From NCBI GenBank assembly GCA_030524705.1, contig JAUNGD010000009.1:1-64000 (forward strand): DNA of 64,000 nucleotides, read 5' to 3'. Both the position numbers and the translations under genes were made by a program. The notes beneath the pieces were generated by a model. It was given only the letters and a program-made list of their open reading frames with translations, was not told the DNA's origin and did no database searches. The stretch comes from Lachnospiraceae bacterium (GTDB lineage: Bacteria; Bacillota; Clostridia; Lachnospirales; Lachnospiraceae). Shown here piece by piece: positions 43,285 through 51,776 of this stretch. The number at the start of each line of letters is the position of its first letter. Positions within the stretch are counted from its first letter, which is position 1.

Positions 43285-43336
43285 AATCAACCTGGAAGAC
43301 TCTGCAAAGGATGAAGAATAAAATCAGCCTGGAAGA
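43263..43336. repeat. 37-bp tandem duplication of the DUF1292 gene end
   Basis: Copy 1 (43263-43299) contains the last codons and stop of the gene; copy 2 (43300-43336) follows directly with three substitutions. In the original codon frame the copies read AEDEE-stop and AKDEE-stop. Confidence 0.8.
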
Positions 43337-43340
43337 AGGT

Positions 43341-43445
43341 AAGGGGCTGTCGCAGAATGTTTCCCTGGGATTTCCGTATCCGTTGTCTCAGACACGGGTA
43401 CACCTGACTGGAGCTCCCGTCTCACACATTCTTCGGCAGCCTCTT
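43341..43445. terminator. Long-armed imperfect hairpin between convergent genes
   Basis: The 20-base arms at 43341-43360 and 43426-43445 match at 17 positions (core GGGGCTGTCGCAGAATGT). They enclose 65 bases with an inner ACGGG/CCCGT stem. On the plus strand the arm runs into TCTTTTC. It probably ends the DUF1292 and helicase transcripts. The arm sequence looks like a dispersed element. Confidence 0.55.
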
Positions 43446-43466
43446 TTCATGCTACGGTATTTACTT

Positions 43467-45311
43467 TTACATCCTCCGTATTTCATCCGCCTCGATCAGT
43501 CCTGTGATAAAAGGCGACGGATCCATGACCTTCCCATAACGCTCCTTCACATAAAACAAATGCAGCCGGTCCATTGCCCTCGTCATTCCGACGTAGAGCA
43601 GCCGCCGCTCCTCTTCAATGTCGGCCTCCACCGAAGCCTTCCGGTGCGGGATAATGCCGTCGTTCACATCCACCAGAAACACCTCCGTAAATTCCAGCCC
43701 CTTGGAGCTGTGCAGCGTCGCCAGAGTGATGGCCTCCTCCTTTTTCTTATTTCCGTTTACCCTCTTTTCTTCCAGCGTCCTTTTGTATTCCTCCAGGTGA
43801 GCGAACCAGTCCTCATACGTCTGGAAGGGTCTGGCGCACTGCTGAATCTCGTCCAGAAGCTCCGTCAGCTCCTCCGGTTTCATGCGTCTGGCCTTGGCGT
43901 ATTCGATGAGATACTCCTCGTACTGCATCCCGTACCGGATATAATTCACCGCAGCGTAGGGCGTCATACCCCTCAGCAGCTTCAGATCCAGCTCCATCCG
44001 GTCAATCCGGTCAAGCATCCATTCCTTCTCCTCATAATAGGTACGCAGCGTCTCAAAGGAAACCATCTTTGCATCAACACTGTCCCTGCTGATATACCGT
44101 TTCGGGCGGTTCATCACCTGCAGAAATTCCGCCCGGTCCAGCCCGCATCTGGCAAGGTGCAGATATGCAAATATATCCTTTGCAATCCAATGCTCGTAGA
44201 TGTTCGGAAGCGCGTCCCGCATCTCAAAGGGCAGGTTGAACTCCATCAAGCGCTGAGCAAAGGGGCCCGCCCCCTGGTTGGTGCGGAACAGAACGGCAAT
44301 TTCCGTCAGAGGCGTTCCGGCCTCCAGGCTCTTCTGAATGCATTTGACCAGATAAAGGCTTTCATGCTCCTGATTGTCAAATTCCCGCACATCAATTCCC
44401 GTCCCTCCCGGACGCACATGGCGTATTTCTTTTTTGAAACGCTTTGTGTTTTCCTCAATGACCTGCAGCGCGCTTTTTATCACCGGAGAAACCGACCGGA
44501 AATTCTGATCCAGAAGAATCTCCGGCGCTCCGGGATAATCCTTCGGAAAATTCAGCATAATCTCCGGCTTCGCCCCCCGGAAGCGATAGATTGACTGGTC
44601 GTCGTCTCCCACGATGAACAGATTGTCCTCCGGCTTTGCCAAAAGCTTCAGGATCTCATACTGCAGCAGATTGATATCCTGAAATTCGTCCACCAGAATG
44701 TACCGGAAACGCTTCTGCCAGCCCTCCAGAATATCCGGCCTTTTCTTCAAAAGCTCGTATGTATAGACCAGCATATCATCAAAATCCAGCATTCCCATCT
44801 CTTTATGTATCTGCTCGTAACGGCTGTAGAGGCTGCGAAATACCTCCTCCGGGCAGGATCTGGAATAGTAATGGGACAGGTCAATCTGCTCATTTTTGAC
44901 AAGGCTGATCTCCGCTGCCAGCTCCGGCAGGATCTCCTTCTCCTCCCCCGGACTGACCCGGGCCTCCCGCAGAAGCTGCTGCAGGATCTGATACTTTTTC
45001 TCCTCACTGAGGATATTCGCTGATGTAAAACGGTAGGCCGCCTTCAATATCGCGAAAAAAACAGCGTGAAACGTCCCGAAGGTCACGCCGGACGCCCTGG
45101 AAACGGCCGCAAAACGCTGCCGCATTTCCCCGGCGGTGGCCTTTGTAAAGGTGATGACCAGAATTTCCCTGGGATCCACGTGATATTCCTCTATCAAATA
45201 TTTTGTTCTCTGCGTAATAACGAGGGTTTTTCCGGAACCAGGCCCCGCCAGTACCATGGCAGGACCTGTCCCATGGGCGATCGCCCTTGACTGTGCATTG
45301 CTTATCTGCAT
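43467..45311 (-). CDS. UvrD/PcrA-like ATP-dependent DNA helicase
   Basis: A 614-residue superfamily 1A helicase. Motif I is LAGPGSGKT at residues about 22-30, motif Ia [15 protein letters not shown], motif [15 protein letters not shown] near 215, motif [16 protein letters not shown] and motif IV LDQNFRS. The late motifs are [17 protein letters not shown] near 530 and [15 protein letters not shown]. It unwinds DNA 3'-5' in repair or recombination. It is shorter than PcrA (about 740) and lacks the usual C-terminal extension, so it is a paralogue rather than PcrA itself. Its ATG overlaps the end of gltX by 10 bases. Confidence 0.92.
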   Translation of the reverse strand: MQISNAQSRAIAHGTGPAMVLAGPGSGKTLVITQRTKYLIEEYHVDPREILVITFTKATAGEMRQRFAAVSRASGVTFGTFHAVFFAILKAAYRFTSANILSEEKKYQILQQLLREARVSPGEEKEILPELAAEISLVKNEQIDLSHYYSRSCPEEVFRSLYSRYEQIHKEMGMLDFDDMLVYTYELLKKRPDILEGWQKRFRYILVDEFQDINLLQYEILKLLAKPEDNLFIVGDDDQSIYRFRGAKPEIMLNFPKDYPGAPEILLDQNFRSVSPVIKSALQVIEENTKRFKKEIRHVRPGGTGIDVREFDNQEHESLYLVKCIQKSLEAGTPLTEIAVLFRTNQGAGPFAQRLMEFNLPFEMRDALPNIYEHWIAKDIFAYLHLARCGLDRAEFLQVMNRPKRYISRDSVDAKMVSFETLRTYYEEKEWMLDRIDRMELDLKLLRGMTPYAAVNYIRYGMQYEEYLIEYAKARRMKPEELTELLDEIQQCARPFQTYEDWFAHLEEYKRTLEEKRVNGNKKKEEAITLATLHSSKGLEFTEVFLVDVNDGIIPHRKASVEADIEEERRLLYVGMTRAMDRLHLFYVKERYGKVMDPSPFITGLIEADEIRRM

Positions 45312-46762
45312 GCCTCACCTAACATTTCAATTGCTTTTTTAATACGTGAAACAGACTCTTCTTTTCCCAGAACCTCCATGATCTCCGTAGCTCCTGCCGG
45401 CGTCATCTGCTTGCCGGAAACCGCTACGCGGACCGGCCACATCACATAGTTCACCTTACAGCCCTTTTCATCCACGTAAGCCTTCAGCATTTCAAACAGC
45501 GCATCATTGGAGAAGTCCTCCTGACTCTCGAGCCTTGGAAGAAGCTCCTGCAGAACCTCATAGCTGGTCTGCTCCGTAGTCTTTGACTTCTTGTGGGTGT
45601 ACATTGCCGTATCGTACTGCGGAAGCGCTTCAAAGAAATCCACCATCTCTGCAATGTCCGGGTAAATCTCAATTCTTGTCTTCACCATCCGGGCAATCTT
45701 GCGGAAATCCAGCTCTTTGGAGATCGCCTTTTTCAGATACGGCAGCGCGGCCTCATAGAAGGTCTCCTCATCCATTGCCTTTAGGTACTCTCCGTTCATC
45801 CAGCGCAGCTTCTGCACGTCAAATACCGCCGGAGACTTGCTCATATGGTGGTAGTCAAAGGCCTCCACCAGCTCCTGCAGGGAGAAAATCTCCCGGTTGT
45901 CCTCCGGGCACCAGCCCAACAGAGCCACATAATTTACAATAGCCTCAGAGACAAAGCCCTGATCCAGAAGATCCTCGTAGGAGGAATGACCGGAACGCTT
46001 GGAAAGCTTCTTGTGCTCTTCGTTGGTAATCAGCGGGCAATGTACATATACGGGAACCTCCCAGCCGAAGGCCTCGTAAAGGCGGTTGTACTTCGGCGCA
46101 GAGGACAAATATTCATTTCCTCTTACTACGTGGGTAATTCCCATCAAATGGTCATCCACCACGTTGGCAAAATTGTAGGTCGGGTATCCGTCCGACTTGA
46201 TCAGGATCATGTCGTCCAGCTCGGCGTTCGGCACCTCAATCGTTCCGTAAATCTCATCGACAAATCTTGTCGTACCCTCCTGGGGCACGTTCTGGCGGAT
46301 GACGTAGGGCACACCTGCCGCCAGCTTTTCCTCGATCTCCTCTTTGGAAAGATGCAGACAATGCTTATCATACACGACGATCTCCTTGCCCGCGACCTCC
46401 TGCTTCAGGGACTCCAGACGCTCCTTGTCGCAGAAGCAGTAATAAGCCTCACCCTTTTCGATGAGCTGCTTTGCATATTCCATATAAATGCCGGCCTTCT
46501 GACGCTCACTCTGCACGTAGGGGCCGCAGCCTCCGTCCTTGTCCGGTCCCTCATCGTGGATCAGCCCCGTCTTTTCCAGCGTGCGGTTGATGATCTCCAC
46601 CGCTCCCTCCACATAGCGCTCCTGGTCCGTATCCTCGATACGCAGCATAAACGTACCGTCCTCATGCTTTGCGATCAGATACGCATACAAAGCAGTTCTC
46701 AGATTTCCCACATGCATTCTTCCGGTGGGACTCGGTGCAAATCTCGTCTTCACTTTACTCAT
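45302..46762 (-). CDS. gltX: Glutamyl-tRNA synthetase
   Basis: A 486-residue class Ib synthetase. The HIGH-equivalent motif is in [19 protein letters not shown] (residues about 5-23) and the KMSKS motif is [11 protein letters not shown] near 245. A zinc-site-like CFCDKERL lies near 110. The last 150 residues form the anticodon-binding helical domain. The ATG at 46762 has GAGGAG 10 bases upstream; an upstream GTG overlaps that site. Whether it also charges tRNA-Gln, as in organisms without GlnRS, cannot be decided here. It is followed without a gap by the helicase gene. Confidence 0.95.
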   Translation of the reverse strand: MSKVKTRFAPSPTGRMHVGNLRTALYAYLIAKHEDGTFMLRIEDTDQERYVEGAVEIINRTLEKTGLIHDEGPDKDGGCGPYVQSERQKAGIYMEYAKQLIEKGEAYYCFCDKERLESLKQEVAGKEIVVYDKHCLHLSKEEIEEKLAAGVPYVIRQNVPQEGTTRFVDEIYGTIEVPNAELDDMILIKSDGYPTYNFANVVDDHLMGITHVVRGNEYLSSAPKYNRLYEAFGWEVPVYVHCPLITNEEHKKLSKRSGHSSYEDLLDQGFVSEAIVNYVALLGWCPEDNREIFSLQELVEAFDYHHMSKSPAVFDVQKLRWMNGEYLKAMDEETFYEAALPYLKKAISKELDFRKIARMVKTRIEIYPDIAEMVDFFEALPQYDTAMYTHKKSKTTEQTSYEVLQELLPRLESQEDFSNDALFEMLKAYVDEKGCKVNYVMWPVRVAVSGKQMTPAGATEIMEVLGKEESVSRIKKAIEMLGEACR

Positions 46763-46829
46763 AATCTCTTTCACTCCTCATATTTACTGTAAAACCTCTG
46801 CTTCCCGGACTGTGCCGGTCCGCAGGCTT

Positions 46830-48050
46830 TTATTTAAAACGAATCTGGCGCGACACACTGAGGGCCAATGCCATTTCCGCCATCAAAAACAAAATCGACG
46901 TGCCTCCGTAGCTGACAAAGGGAAGCGTGATACCGGTGGTGGGAATCATGTTTGTCACAACCGCGATGTTCAAAACCACCTGCAGCGCAATGTGTACAAA
47001 AATCCCGGAGGCAATCAGCGATCCCAGAAGATCCGGCGCATTCTGCGCGATAAAGAACAGCCGGTACAGCATCATGACAAACATCAGAATCACCAGCACC
47101 GCTCCGAATACTCCCAGCTCCTCACAGATGATTGAGAAAATCATGTCGTTCTGGGCCTCTGGAAGCGCCCCCAGCTTCTGAGCACTGTTGCCCAGGCCCT
47201 TTCCGAAAAATCCGCCGGAGCCGATGGCGTACAGCGCCTGCATAACCTGATAGCCTCCAAGGCTGGAATGGGCTTCGGGGTCAAGCCAGACCTTGATTCG
47301 CTGGATACGGAAGCTGTCCGAATTGGTCGCACCGTTCACCAGGAGAAGCACGATAATCGCAATCAGCACCGCACCGACACAGGCCGCCAGCACAAAGGGG
47401 GCCGTCTTCGGATGCGCGATAAAAACAAGGATCACGGTGATACCGGCAATGATGATCGCGGTACTGAGGTTCTCTGTGAAAATATACGTACAGCCTGCGG
47501 ACAGCATACCAAAGCCAAACACGATGGCCGGGGCCTTCCACCCCTTCAGCTTATGCCCCATCTTCACGATCAGCACCGGAAGGAACAGGATGATGGCCAG
47601 CTTGGCAAGCTCCGCCGGCTGGAACGAAATCGGCCCGAAATAGATCCACCGCTTCGCACCGTTGACCTCCCGGCCGATAAATTTGGTAATGACCAGAAAA
47701 CCGATGGATATCCAGTAAATCGGCATCGCAAATCTTGCCAGAAAATGGTAGTCGATCTGCGAGCCCACCAGCGCCAGCAAAAGGGCCCCGACACTGATGA
47801 CCGCCTGCTTACGGAAATAGGACATGTCATCTCCGTTGGCCTCCAGCATGGCTTCATAAGCGCTGGTGCTGTAGAGCATAACAAGCCCGAAGCAGGTAAG
47901 CAGGATCACGATAGCCAGCAGGTTATAGTCAAAATAATCCCGCTCTGTGCTGATCACCTTCCGTACATATCTTTTATTTTTTGCTGTTCCTGTCTTCGCG
48001 GAAGAACTTTTCTTCTGAACAGGACGCAGATGATCTGATCTGGTTGCCAT
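46830..48050 (-). CDS. ftsW: FtsW/RodA/SpoVE-family glycosyltransferase
   Basis: A 406-residue SEDS-family peptidoglycan polymerase with ten membrane helices (the first at about 43-60) after a basic cytoplasmic tail. Family hallmarks are GAKRWIYFGPISFQPAELAKL near 130-150, ENLSTAIIIAGI, the long extracellular loop ending in GKGLGNSAQKLGALPEAQNDMIFSIICEELG and GITLPFVSYGGTS near the C terminus. It would polymerise lipid II at the septum with a class B PBP. FtsW, RodA and SpoVE cannot be separated with certainty; the basic tail and isolated locus lean to FtsW. An extended -10 promoter lies at 48093-48101. Confidence 0.85.
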   Translation of the reverse strand: MATRSDHLRPVQKKSSSAKTGTAKNKRYVRKVISTERDYFDYNLLAIVILLTCFGLVMLYSTSAYEAMLEANGDDMSYFRKQAVISVGALLLALVGSQIDYHFLARFAMPIYWISIGFLVITKFIGREVNGAKRWIYFGPISFQPAELAKLAIILFLPVLIVKMGHKLKGWKAPAIVFGFGMLSAGCTYIFTENLSTAIIIAGITVILVFIAHPKTAPFVLAACVGAVLIAIIVLLLVNGATNSDSFRIQRIKVWLDPEAHSSLGGYQVMQALYAIGSGGFFGKGLGNSAQKLGALPEAQNDMIFSIICEELGVFGAVLVILMFVMMLYRLFFIAQNAPDLLGSLIASGIFVHIALQVVLNIAVVTNMIPTTGITLPFVSYGGTSILFLMAEMALALSVSRQIRFK

Positions 48051-48092
48051 AAAACACCTTCCATCTCTACTTCTTCTGCAAATTACCCGGTA

Positions 48093-48101
48093 ATCATACC
48101 A
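48093..48101 (-). promoter_or_regulatory. Extended -10 promoter of ftsW
   Basis: On the minus strand TGG-TATGAT forms an extended -10 element (TATGAT at 48098-48093). No good -35 box is present at 17 bases, which is normal for this promoter type. Confidence 0.45.
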
Positions 48102-48211
48102 TATCTGTTCTTTTTTTTCCAGTACTACAAAGAATTAATTTATTTCTCCCGCCAATCTCAAAATTTTCTTACTTTAAAATCCGTCCGGCCTGCTCACGGC
48201 AGTACACGAAC

Positions 48212-48342
48212 AAAAGTGTGCTTCGCACACCCTCGCGCCTTCATTTTCTTTCAGGAAGCACACTTTTGCCGCGCCGTTGCTGAGTGCCAGCGGCACTCGT
48301 TTAGCAACGACCGGAGCGGAGTGAAGACTGCGTATTGCGCAG
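48212..48342. repeat. Multi-hairpin intergenic repeat element
   Basis: Three palindromic units lie in a row. AAAAGTGTGCTT at 48212-48223 pairs with 48256-48267, and inside it GTGTGC-TTC-GCACAC forms a rival hairpin. CGTTGCT+GAGTGCC pairs with GGCACTC+AGCAACG over 48275-48309. CTGCG/CGCAG forms 48328-48342. The sequence is non-coding and resembles REP- or MITE-like repeats. Confidence 0.6.
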
Positions 48343-48352
48343 CAATAAAAGA

Positions 48353-48372
48353 GCCGGTATCCTGTCACCGGC
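48353..48372 (-). terminator. Terminator after the M56 peptidase gene
   Basis: GCCGGT/ACCGGC with an 8-base loop is followed on the minus strand by TCTTTTATT. It lies 66 bases after the stop codon. Confidence 0.7.
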
Positions 48373-48437
48373 CCTTGCACTGCTATTTATTCATCGAAGC
48401 AATCTGGCACAAAAACATTGTGATCCACGCCTGTACA

Positions 48438-49700
48438 TCAATGTATACATACAGCATACGTTATTGTATTATGCACACTTCCAAGCTTTAGGAAACCGCA
48501 CCTCGTACATCTCTGCGCATTATATACGGTAACGGTACATCCTCCCGAGTTATTTGCCTTATGAAGATAATAATACCCATCTGAAAAAATATGATTACAA
48601 AATGCATATGGGGAAGCTCCTTCCCTGACGGCAACCTGTGTGCCATCCTCATATACAAAAACTCCATCTGAATCCCCAAAATAGACTTTGTCCATCTTTT
48701 CCACATCTGAAAAATCTCCAGCATCGCCCTCTCTAAAGATTCCGGTCGTCTCCTCGTCCGTCGACAGCATCGGCTCGTACGCAAATATGGTACTCGTGCA
48801 GGCCAGTACCGTAAGCGCCGATACGACAGCCGCAACTCCTCTTCTCACCATTCCTCTTCTCTTCATCATGTAGTTTATCCTCCTTCTCATTAATTTTTCA
48901 GACCCGGACAAATGATTTCTCCATACGACGGAAAACGGCTCATCTTCTCCAGACAGACTGACCAGAAGCCGGGCATATTTCTTTTTCTTATCCTCCGTAC
49001 AGCCTTCCGTTGCCCGTGCATCACAAATATATTCAGCTGTCATACTGTATAGAAACAGAAGCAGCAGCGCGGCAGGATTTATCCAGTGAATACAGATAAT
49101 AAGCACGCATACCAGCTTCATCAGGCTGTCATGATTTTTTCTGTGCTGATCCTCATGCCGGTAAAACATAGCAAAGCATAGATGCCCAAGACTGTCCTTT
49201 GGTACAAGAATCACCTGTCTGATAAAGCCAACCGCATACGGCGTCCGGATTGATCCGTTTATCAGCACTTCCACCGGCTCTCCATCCACATCTATCATCA
49301 CTTTTTCTGAGTGCGCTAACAGTTCCCTTATATCCATCCGGTATTTCACAATCTGATAAACGGCAAATATCAGGACACAGCACATCCATACTATCAGTAT
49401 CACCAATAACCACTTGGGAATCCAGACAGACTCTCCCGGAAACAAAATATTTTTAACTGAAACGATCTTGAAAAAGTCCTGTTTAACATTAACATCCAGA
49501 GGCAGATTTAATGTCGGGGCCGTCTGCTTCGGCAGTACATGCTTTACCAGCTGAAATGGAAACAGGTAAAAGAACATACCAATCAGCAAAAGTTTCCTGC
49601 CTAGATAAAAATCGTATGACTGTTTCTGGAGAATCCACAGAATAAAACATACTATGACAGGAATCGAACCGGCAATTGAAACACAAATATAAAGCACCAT
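48438..49700 (-). CDS. M56-family (BlaR1-like) membrane metallopeptidase
   Basis: A 420-residue protein with four or five membrane segments (about residues 2-24, 35-55, 95-118, 200-222 and 295-315). A cytoplasmic gluzincin-type zinc site is seen in HEDQH at residues 182-186, with a further Glu in TAEYICDARA. The C-terminal 100 residues lie outside and are Cys-rich (NAQRCTRCGFLK); there is no penicillin-binding sensor domain. BlaR1/MecR1 proteins cleave a BlaI/MecI repressor, but no such gene is adjacent. The gene starts directly after the stop of a small membrane protein gene with GGAGG upstream, so that protein is the likely partner. Confidence 0.85.
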   Translation of the reverse strand: MVLYICVSIAGSIPVIVCFILWILQKQSYDFYLGRKLLLIGMFFYLFPFQLVKHVLPKQTAPTLNLPLDVNVKQDFFKIVSVKNILFPGESVWIPKWLLVILIVWMCCVLIFAVYQIVKYRMDIRELLAHSEKVMIDVDGEPVEVLINGSIRTPYAVGFIRQVILVPKDSLGHLCFAMFYRHEDQHRKNHDSLMKLVCVLIICIHWINPAALLLLFLYSMTAEYICDARATEGCTEDKKKKYARLLVSLSGEDEPFSVVWRNHLSGSEKLMRRRINYMMKRRGMVRRGVAAVVSALTVLACTSTIFAYEPMLSTDEETTGIFREGDAGDFSDVEKMDKVYFGDSDGVFVYEDGTQVAVREGASPYAFCNHIFSDGYYYLHKANNSGGCTVTVYNAQRCTRCGFLKLGSVHNTITYAVCIH

Positions 49701-50084
49701 TTACATATCCTCCAGATATGCCAGTAACCGTTCCTTTTCTGCCGGAGTCAGATTTCCCTTTTCTGCCAGAGCATTTACCAATGCAGGTATTGAGACATTA
49801 TCCGGAATTTCCGGACTCCTTTTATCTGCTTCCTTCTCTGTACATTTATGTTCTTTCTCTGCGTTCTCTTTGTATTCCTCCAGCTGTTCACTCAGATCGA
49901 GCACCATAATAAAAAATAGGGTAAAACCGGCAGGTAACAGGACAGATGTACCAATCGCGCAAAAAACGTATCTCCCTGTTCCATCGCCATCCATCGGCGC
50001 GCCACATATCAGCGATATAAACAGGTTGACGGCTATCATAACTGTAACTATAACCATAACTACGATAAAAATTTTACGCTTCAT
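49701..50084 (-). CDS. Small two-helix membrane protein upstream of the M56 peptidase
   Basis: A 127-residue protein starting at the ATG at 50084 after AGAGGAA; a longer open frame to 50171 has no RBS. Membrane helices lie at about residues 4-24 and 39-60. The rest is a charged cytoplasmic tail (SEQLEEYKENAEKEHKCTEKEADKR) that looks coiled-coil-like, ending in a helical LTPAEKERLLAYLEDM, which resembles an SHOCT-like short module. There is no DNA-binding domain, so it is not BlaI. It takes the position where BlaI normally sits and could be the substrate or regulator of the peptidase. This is inference from position only. Confidence 0.65.
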   Translation of the reverse strand: MKRKIFIVVMVIVTVMIAVNLFISLICGAPMDGDGTGRYVFCAIGTSVLLPAGFTLFFIMVLDLSEQLEEYKENAEKEHKCTEKEADKRSPEIPDNVSIPALVNALAEKGNLTPAEKERLLAYLEDM

Positions 50085-50118
50085 ATCTGATTCCTCTTTC
50101 AGTATGACCCTTCTTTTA

Positions 50119-50147
50119 ATTTTATCATTTACCACCGAGGATGTAAA
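50119..50147 (-). promoter_or_regulatory. Promoter of the small membrane protein/M56 unit
   Basis: On the minus strand TTTACA (50147-50142) and TAAAAT (50124-50119) have a 17-base spacer. The spacer region forms a loose TTTAC...GTAAA dyad. Confidence 0.5.
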
Positions 50148-50234
50148 TACAGGAAATGCAAGCCATGGCATTCTCCCGGCAAATTTATCAGAACCTGCGA
50201 AATTACAAATAGGTCAAAAAATAATATAGCCTAA

Positions 50235-50280
50235 TAAGTAAATTAAAACCGCATTGGATTCCTCCCCTGCGGTTTACTTA
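50235..50280 (-). terminator. Terminator-like bulged hairpin
   Basis: TAAGTAAA (50235-50242) pairs with TTTACTTA (50273-50280), and CCGCA (50249-50253) pairs with TGCGG (50268-50272). On the minus strand the alternative stem AAACCGCA/TGCGGTTT is followed by TTAATTT. What it terminates is unclear: only tRNA-Pro lies upstream. Confidence 0.45.
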
Positions 50281-50461
50281 TACTCATATTCTCTTCTATA
50301 TTCTCCGTATTTAGCTCAAATTTAAGGCAAATACGGCTTTTAAATCATACGTGCAAGAATCTCCTTTCTTGCGTATTTCGTAATTTTTATTACCAAGGTA
50401 ATCAAAAGTAATCAAAACATTCGTTCTTGAAGTTCTCGAAATCCCTTATTTTATAAAAAAA

Positions 50462-50535
50462 TCGGGGCAACAGGATTTGAACCTGCGACCTCTCGGCCCC
50501 CAGCCGAGCGCGCTACCAAGCTACGCCATACCCCG
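50462..50535 (-). tRNA. tRNA-Pro (anticodon GGG)
   Basis: On the minus strand the acceptor stem CGGGGTA pairs with TGCCCCG (one G-U pair), with discriminator A. The D arm is GCGTAGCTTGGTAGCGC. The anticodon stem CTCGG/CCGAG has the loop CTGGGGG (anticodon GGG), and the T arm is GCAGGTTCAAATCCTGT. CCA is not encoded. A T-run follows directly. Confidence 0.96.
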
Positions 50536-50546
50536 CGAACATTTCT

Positions 50547-50575
50547 ATTATACTAGAAATGTCGTTTGTTGTAAA
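50547..50575 (-). promoter_or_regulatory. Promoter of tRNA-Pro with overlapping dyad
   Basis: On the minus strand TTTACA (50575-50570) and a perfect TATAAT (50552-50547) have a 17-base spacer. A perfect dyad ACATTTCTA-N6-TAGAAATGT (50539-50562) covers the -10 box. Confidence 0.65.
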
Positions 50576-50610
50576 GCAAAAGTTGCAGTTTGGAATAACT
50601 TTTTTGCAGC

Positions 50611-51534
50611 TTAGAACAACTTTTTGGGATAAATCCCCTTTTCTACCAGATCTGCAAAAGCTTCTTTCACATACGGAACATCCTCCTTAAAGGTCACGCC
50701 AAACCATTTATCCCCTGAAGGAAGGACTGTCAGATCTACTCTCTTTTCTTTGATCAGTCCATCTACAATTGTCGGCAGAAGATACTCGGCAGTCAAAGCA
50801 TTCCCTTCGAGACCGGACAGAAATTTCTTAAATCCGCTCTCCAGTTCATCAATAAAGTCCGGTGTGAACCCCCAGAAATTCATGGATACCAGACTGTCTG
50901 CATCTAAGGGGATCATGGAACCATCTTCCTGCACAACCGCAGCACCCTGCTCCGTTTTTACGATATTCTTTGTCTCTTTGATCTCCGAGAGCTCCCCGCC
51001 ATCCGATAGCTGGCATATGCCTCTCGTAACACCGCCATGCTCCGAAAGCGTATTCTTCAGCACAAAACCGGCCATGCAAAACTGAAAGCCGCCATCCTCT
51101 TTATTTTCAACATTTTCCAGATAATCATGTACTTTGCGGAACGCATCTTTTCCATAATAATCATCCGCATTGATCACTGCAAAAGGCTCCTTCACGATTC
51201 CCCTGCACGCCAGAATCGCCTGTCCCGTCCCCCAGGGCTTCTCCCGTCCTTCTGGGACAATAAATCCTTCCGGCAAATCTTCCATTTCCTGAAAGGCATA
51301 TTCTACCGGTATCCGTTCTTCGATGCGGTTGCCGATCACCTGACGGAAATCCTCGAGCATGCTTTTCCGTATCACAAACACAACCTTGTTAAATCCGGCT
51401 TCTATTGCATCGTAGATGGAGTAATCCATAATAATCTCTCCGGATGGCCCAAAGGAAGTCAGCTGTTTTACGCCTCCTCCGCCAAAACGCCTGCCGATGC
51501 CTGCTGCCATAATGACCAGTGTCGTATTCTTCAT
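50611..51534 (-). CDS. Nucleotidyltransferase (NDP-sugar pyrophosphorylase-like)
   Basis: A 307-residue nucleotidyltransferase. The N-terminal nucleotide-binding loop is IMAAGIGRRFGGGGVKQ at residues about 7-23. VFVIRKSMLEDF follows, and the metal-binding NADDYYGKDAF lies near 108-118, with a later FWGFTPDFIDEL. It would transfer a nucleotide from an NTP to a sugar or alditol phosphate. The substrate is unknown and no sugar-modifying genes are adjacent. I start it at the ATG at 51534 after AGGGAG rather than the in-frame codon at 51582. A 28-base dyad (51569-51596) lies upstream. Confidence 0.85.
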   Translation of the reverse strand: MKNTTLVIMAAGIGRRFGGGGVKQLTSFGPSGEIIMDYSIYDAIEAGFNKVVFVIRKSMLEDFRQVIGNRIEERIPVEYAFQEMEDLPEGFIVPEGREKPWGTGQAILACRGIVKEPFAVINADDYYGKDAFRKVHDYLENVENKEDGGFQFCMAGFVLKNTLSEHGGVTRGICQLSDGGELSEIKETKNIVKTEQGAAVVQEDGSMIPLDADSLVSMNFWGFTPDFIDELESGFKKFLSGLEGNALTAEYLLPTIVDGLIKEKRVDLTVLPSGDKWFGVTFKEDVPYVKEAFADLVEKGIYPKKLF

Positions 51535-51568
51535 CACAATCTCCCTGTATCTTTTTATTTTATCAGAC

Positions 51569-51596
51569 TTGACAAATGACAATTCTTATTTGTCAA
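51569..51596. promoter_or_regulatory. 28-bp dyad, candidate operator of the nucleotidyltransferase gene
   Basis: TTGACAAAT-N10-ATTTGTCAA is a perfect 9-10-9 inverted repeat, 35 bases upstream of the ATG. A TAAAAT -10 box follows at 51562-51557 but lacks a good -35 box, so the dyad may bind an activator. Confidence 0.5.
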
Positions 51597-51706
51597 TTAT
51601 GTATGAATGTATCATATCATAGTAACAAAAAAAAAGCTACCTCTATTTATTTCAAACCATCTTGCAGCTCCGATCCCCTTATCTTTCTGAATTCGTCTCT
51701 GAAATA

Positions 51707-51771
51707 AAATATCCCGGGATTTTCTGATCTGCCTTGCGACGGCAGTATCTTCTGAAATATCCCGGGATTTT
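51707..51771 (-). terminator. Terminator of the spoIIIA operon
   Basis: Two identical 17-base copies of AAATATCCCGGGATTTT (51707-51723 and 51755-51771) each contain the palindrome ATCCCGGGAT, so they can pair with each other across a small TGCC/GGCA hairpin. On the minus strand ATATTTTATTTC follows. It begins 6 bases after the spoIIIAH stop. Confidence 0.75.
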
Positions 51772-51776
51772 CGTTT

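Larger units (their letters stand above)
48051..48437. other. 387-bp intergenic region with hairpin cluster
   Basis: No gene is seen. It contains the ftsW promoter (48093-48101), a cluster of hairpins resembling a dispersed palindromic repeat (48212-48342) and the terminator of the M56 peptidase gene (48353-48372). Confidence 0.7.
50085..50461. other. 377-bp intergenic region
   Basis: No convincing gene is seen. It holds a promoter for the small membrane protein (50119-50147), a terminator-like hairpin (50235-50280) and a second dyad, CCGTATTT/AAATACGG, about 30 bases farther upstream on the minus strand. Confidence 0.55.

Noticed and set aside
43311-44594. Plus-strand open frame of 427 codons
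   Set aside because: It lies antisense over the UvrD-type helicase gene, has no RBS or family resemblance, and its open state follows from the codon use of the true minus-strand gene.
51707-51771. Repeated 17-mers as a two-copy CRISPR or att-like repeat
   Set aside because: Each copy is palindromic, they flank a small hairpin and a T-rich tail follows; this fits the spoIIIA terminator.
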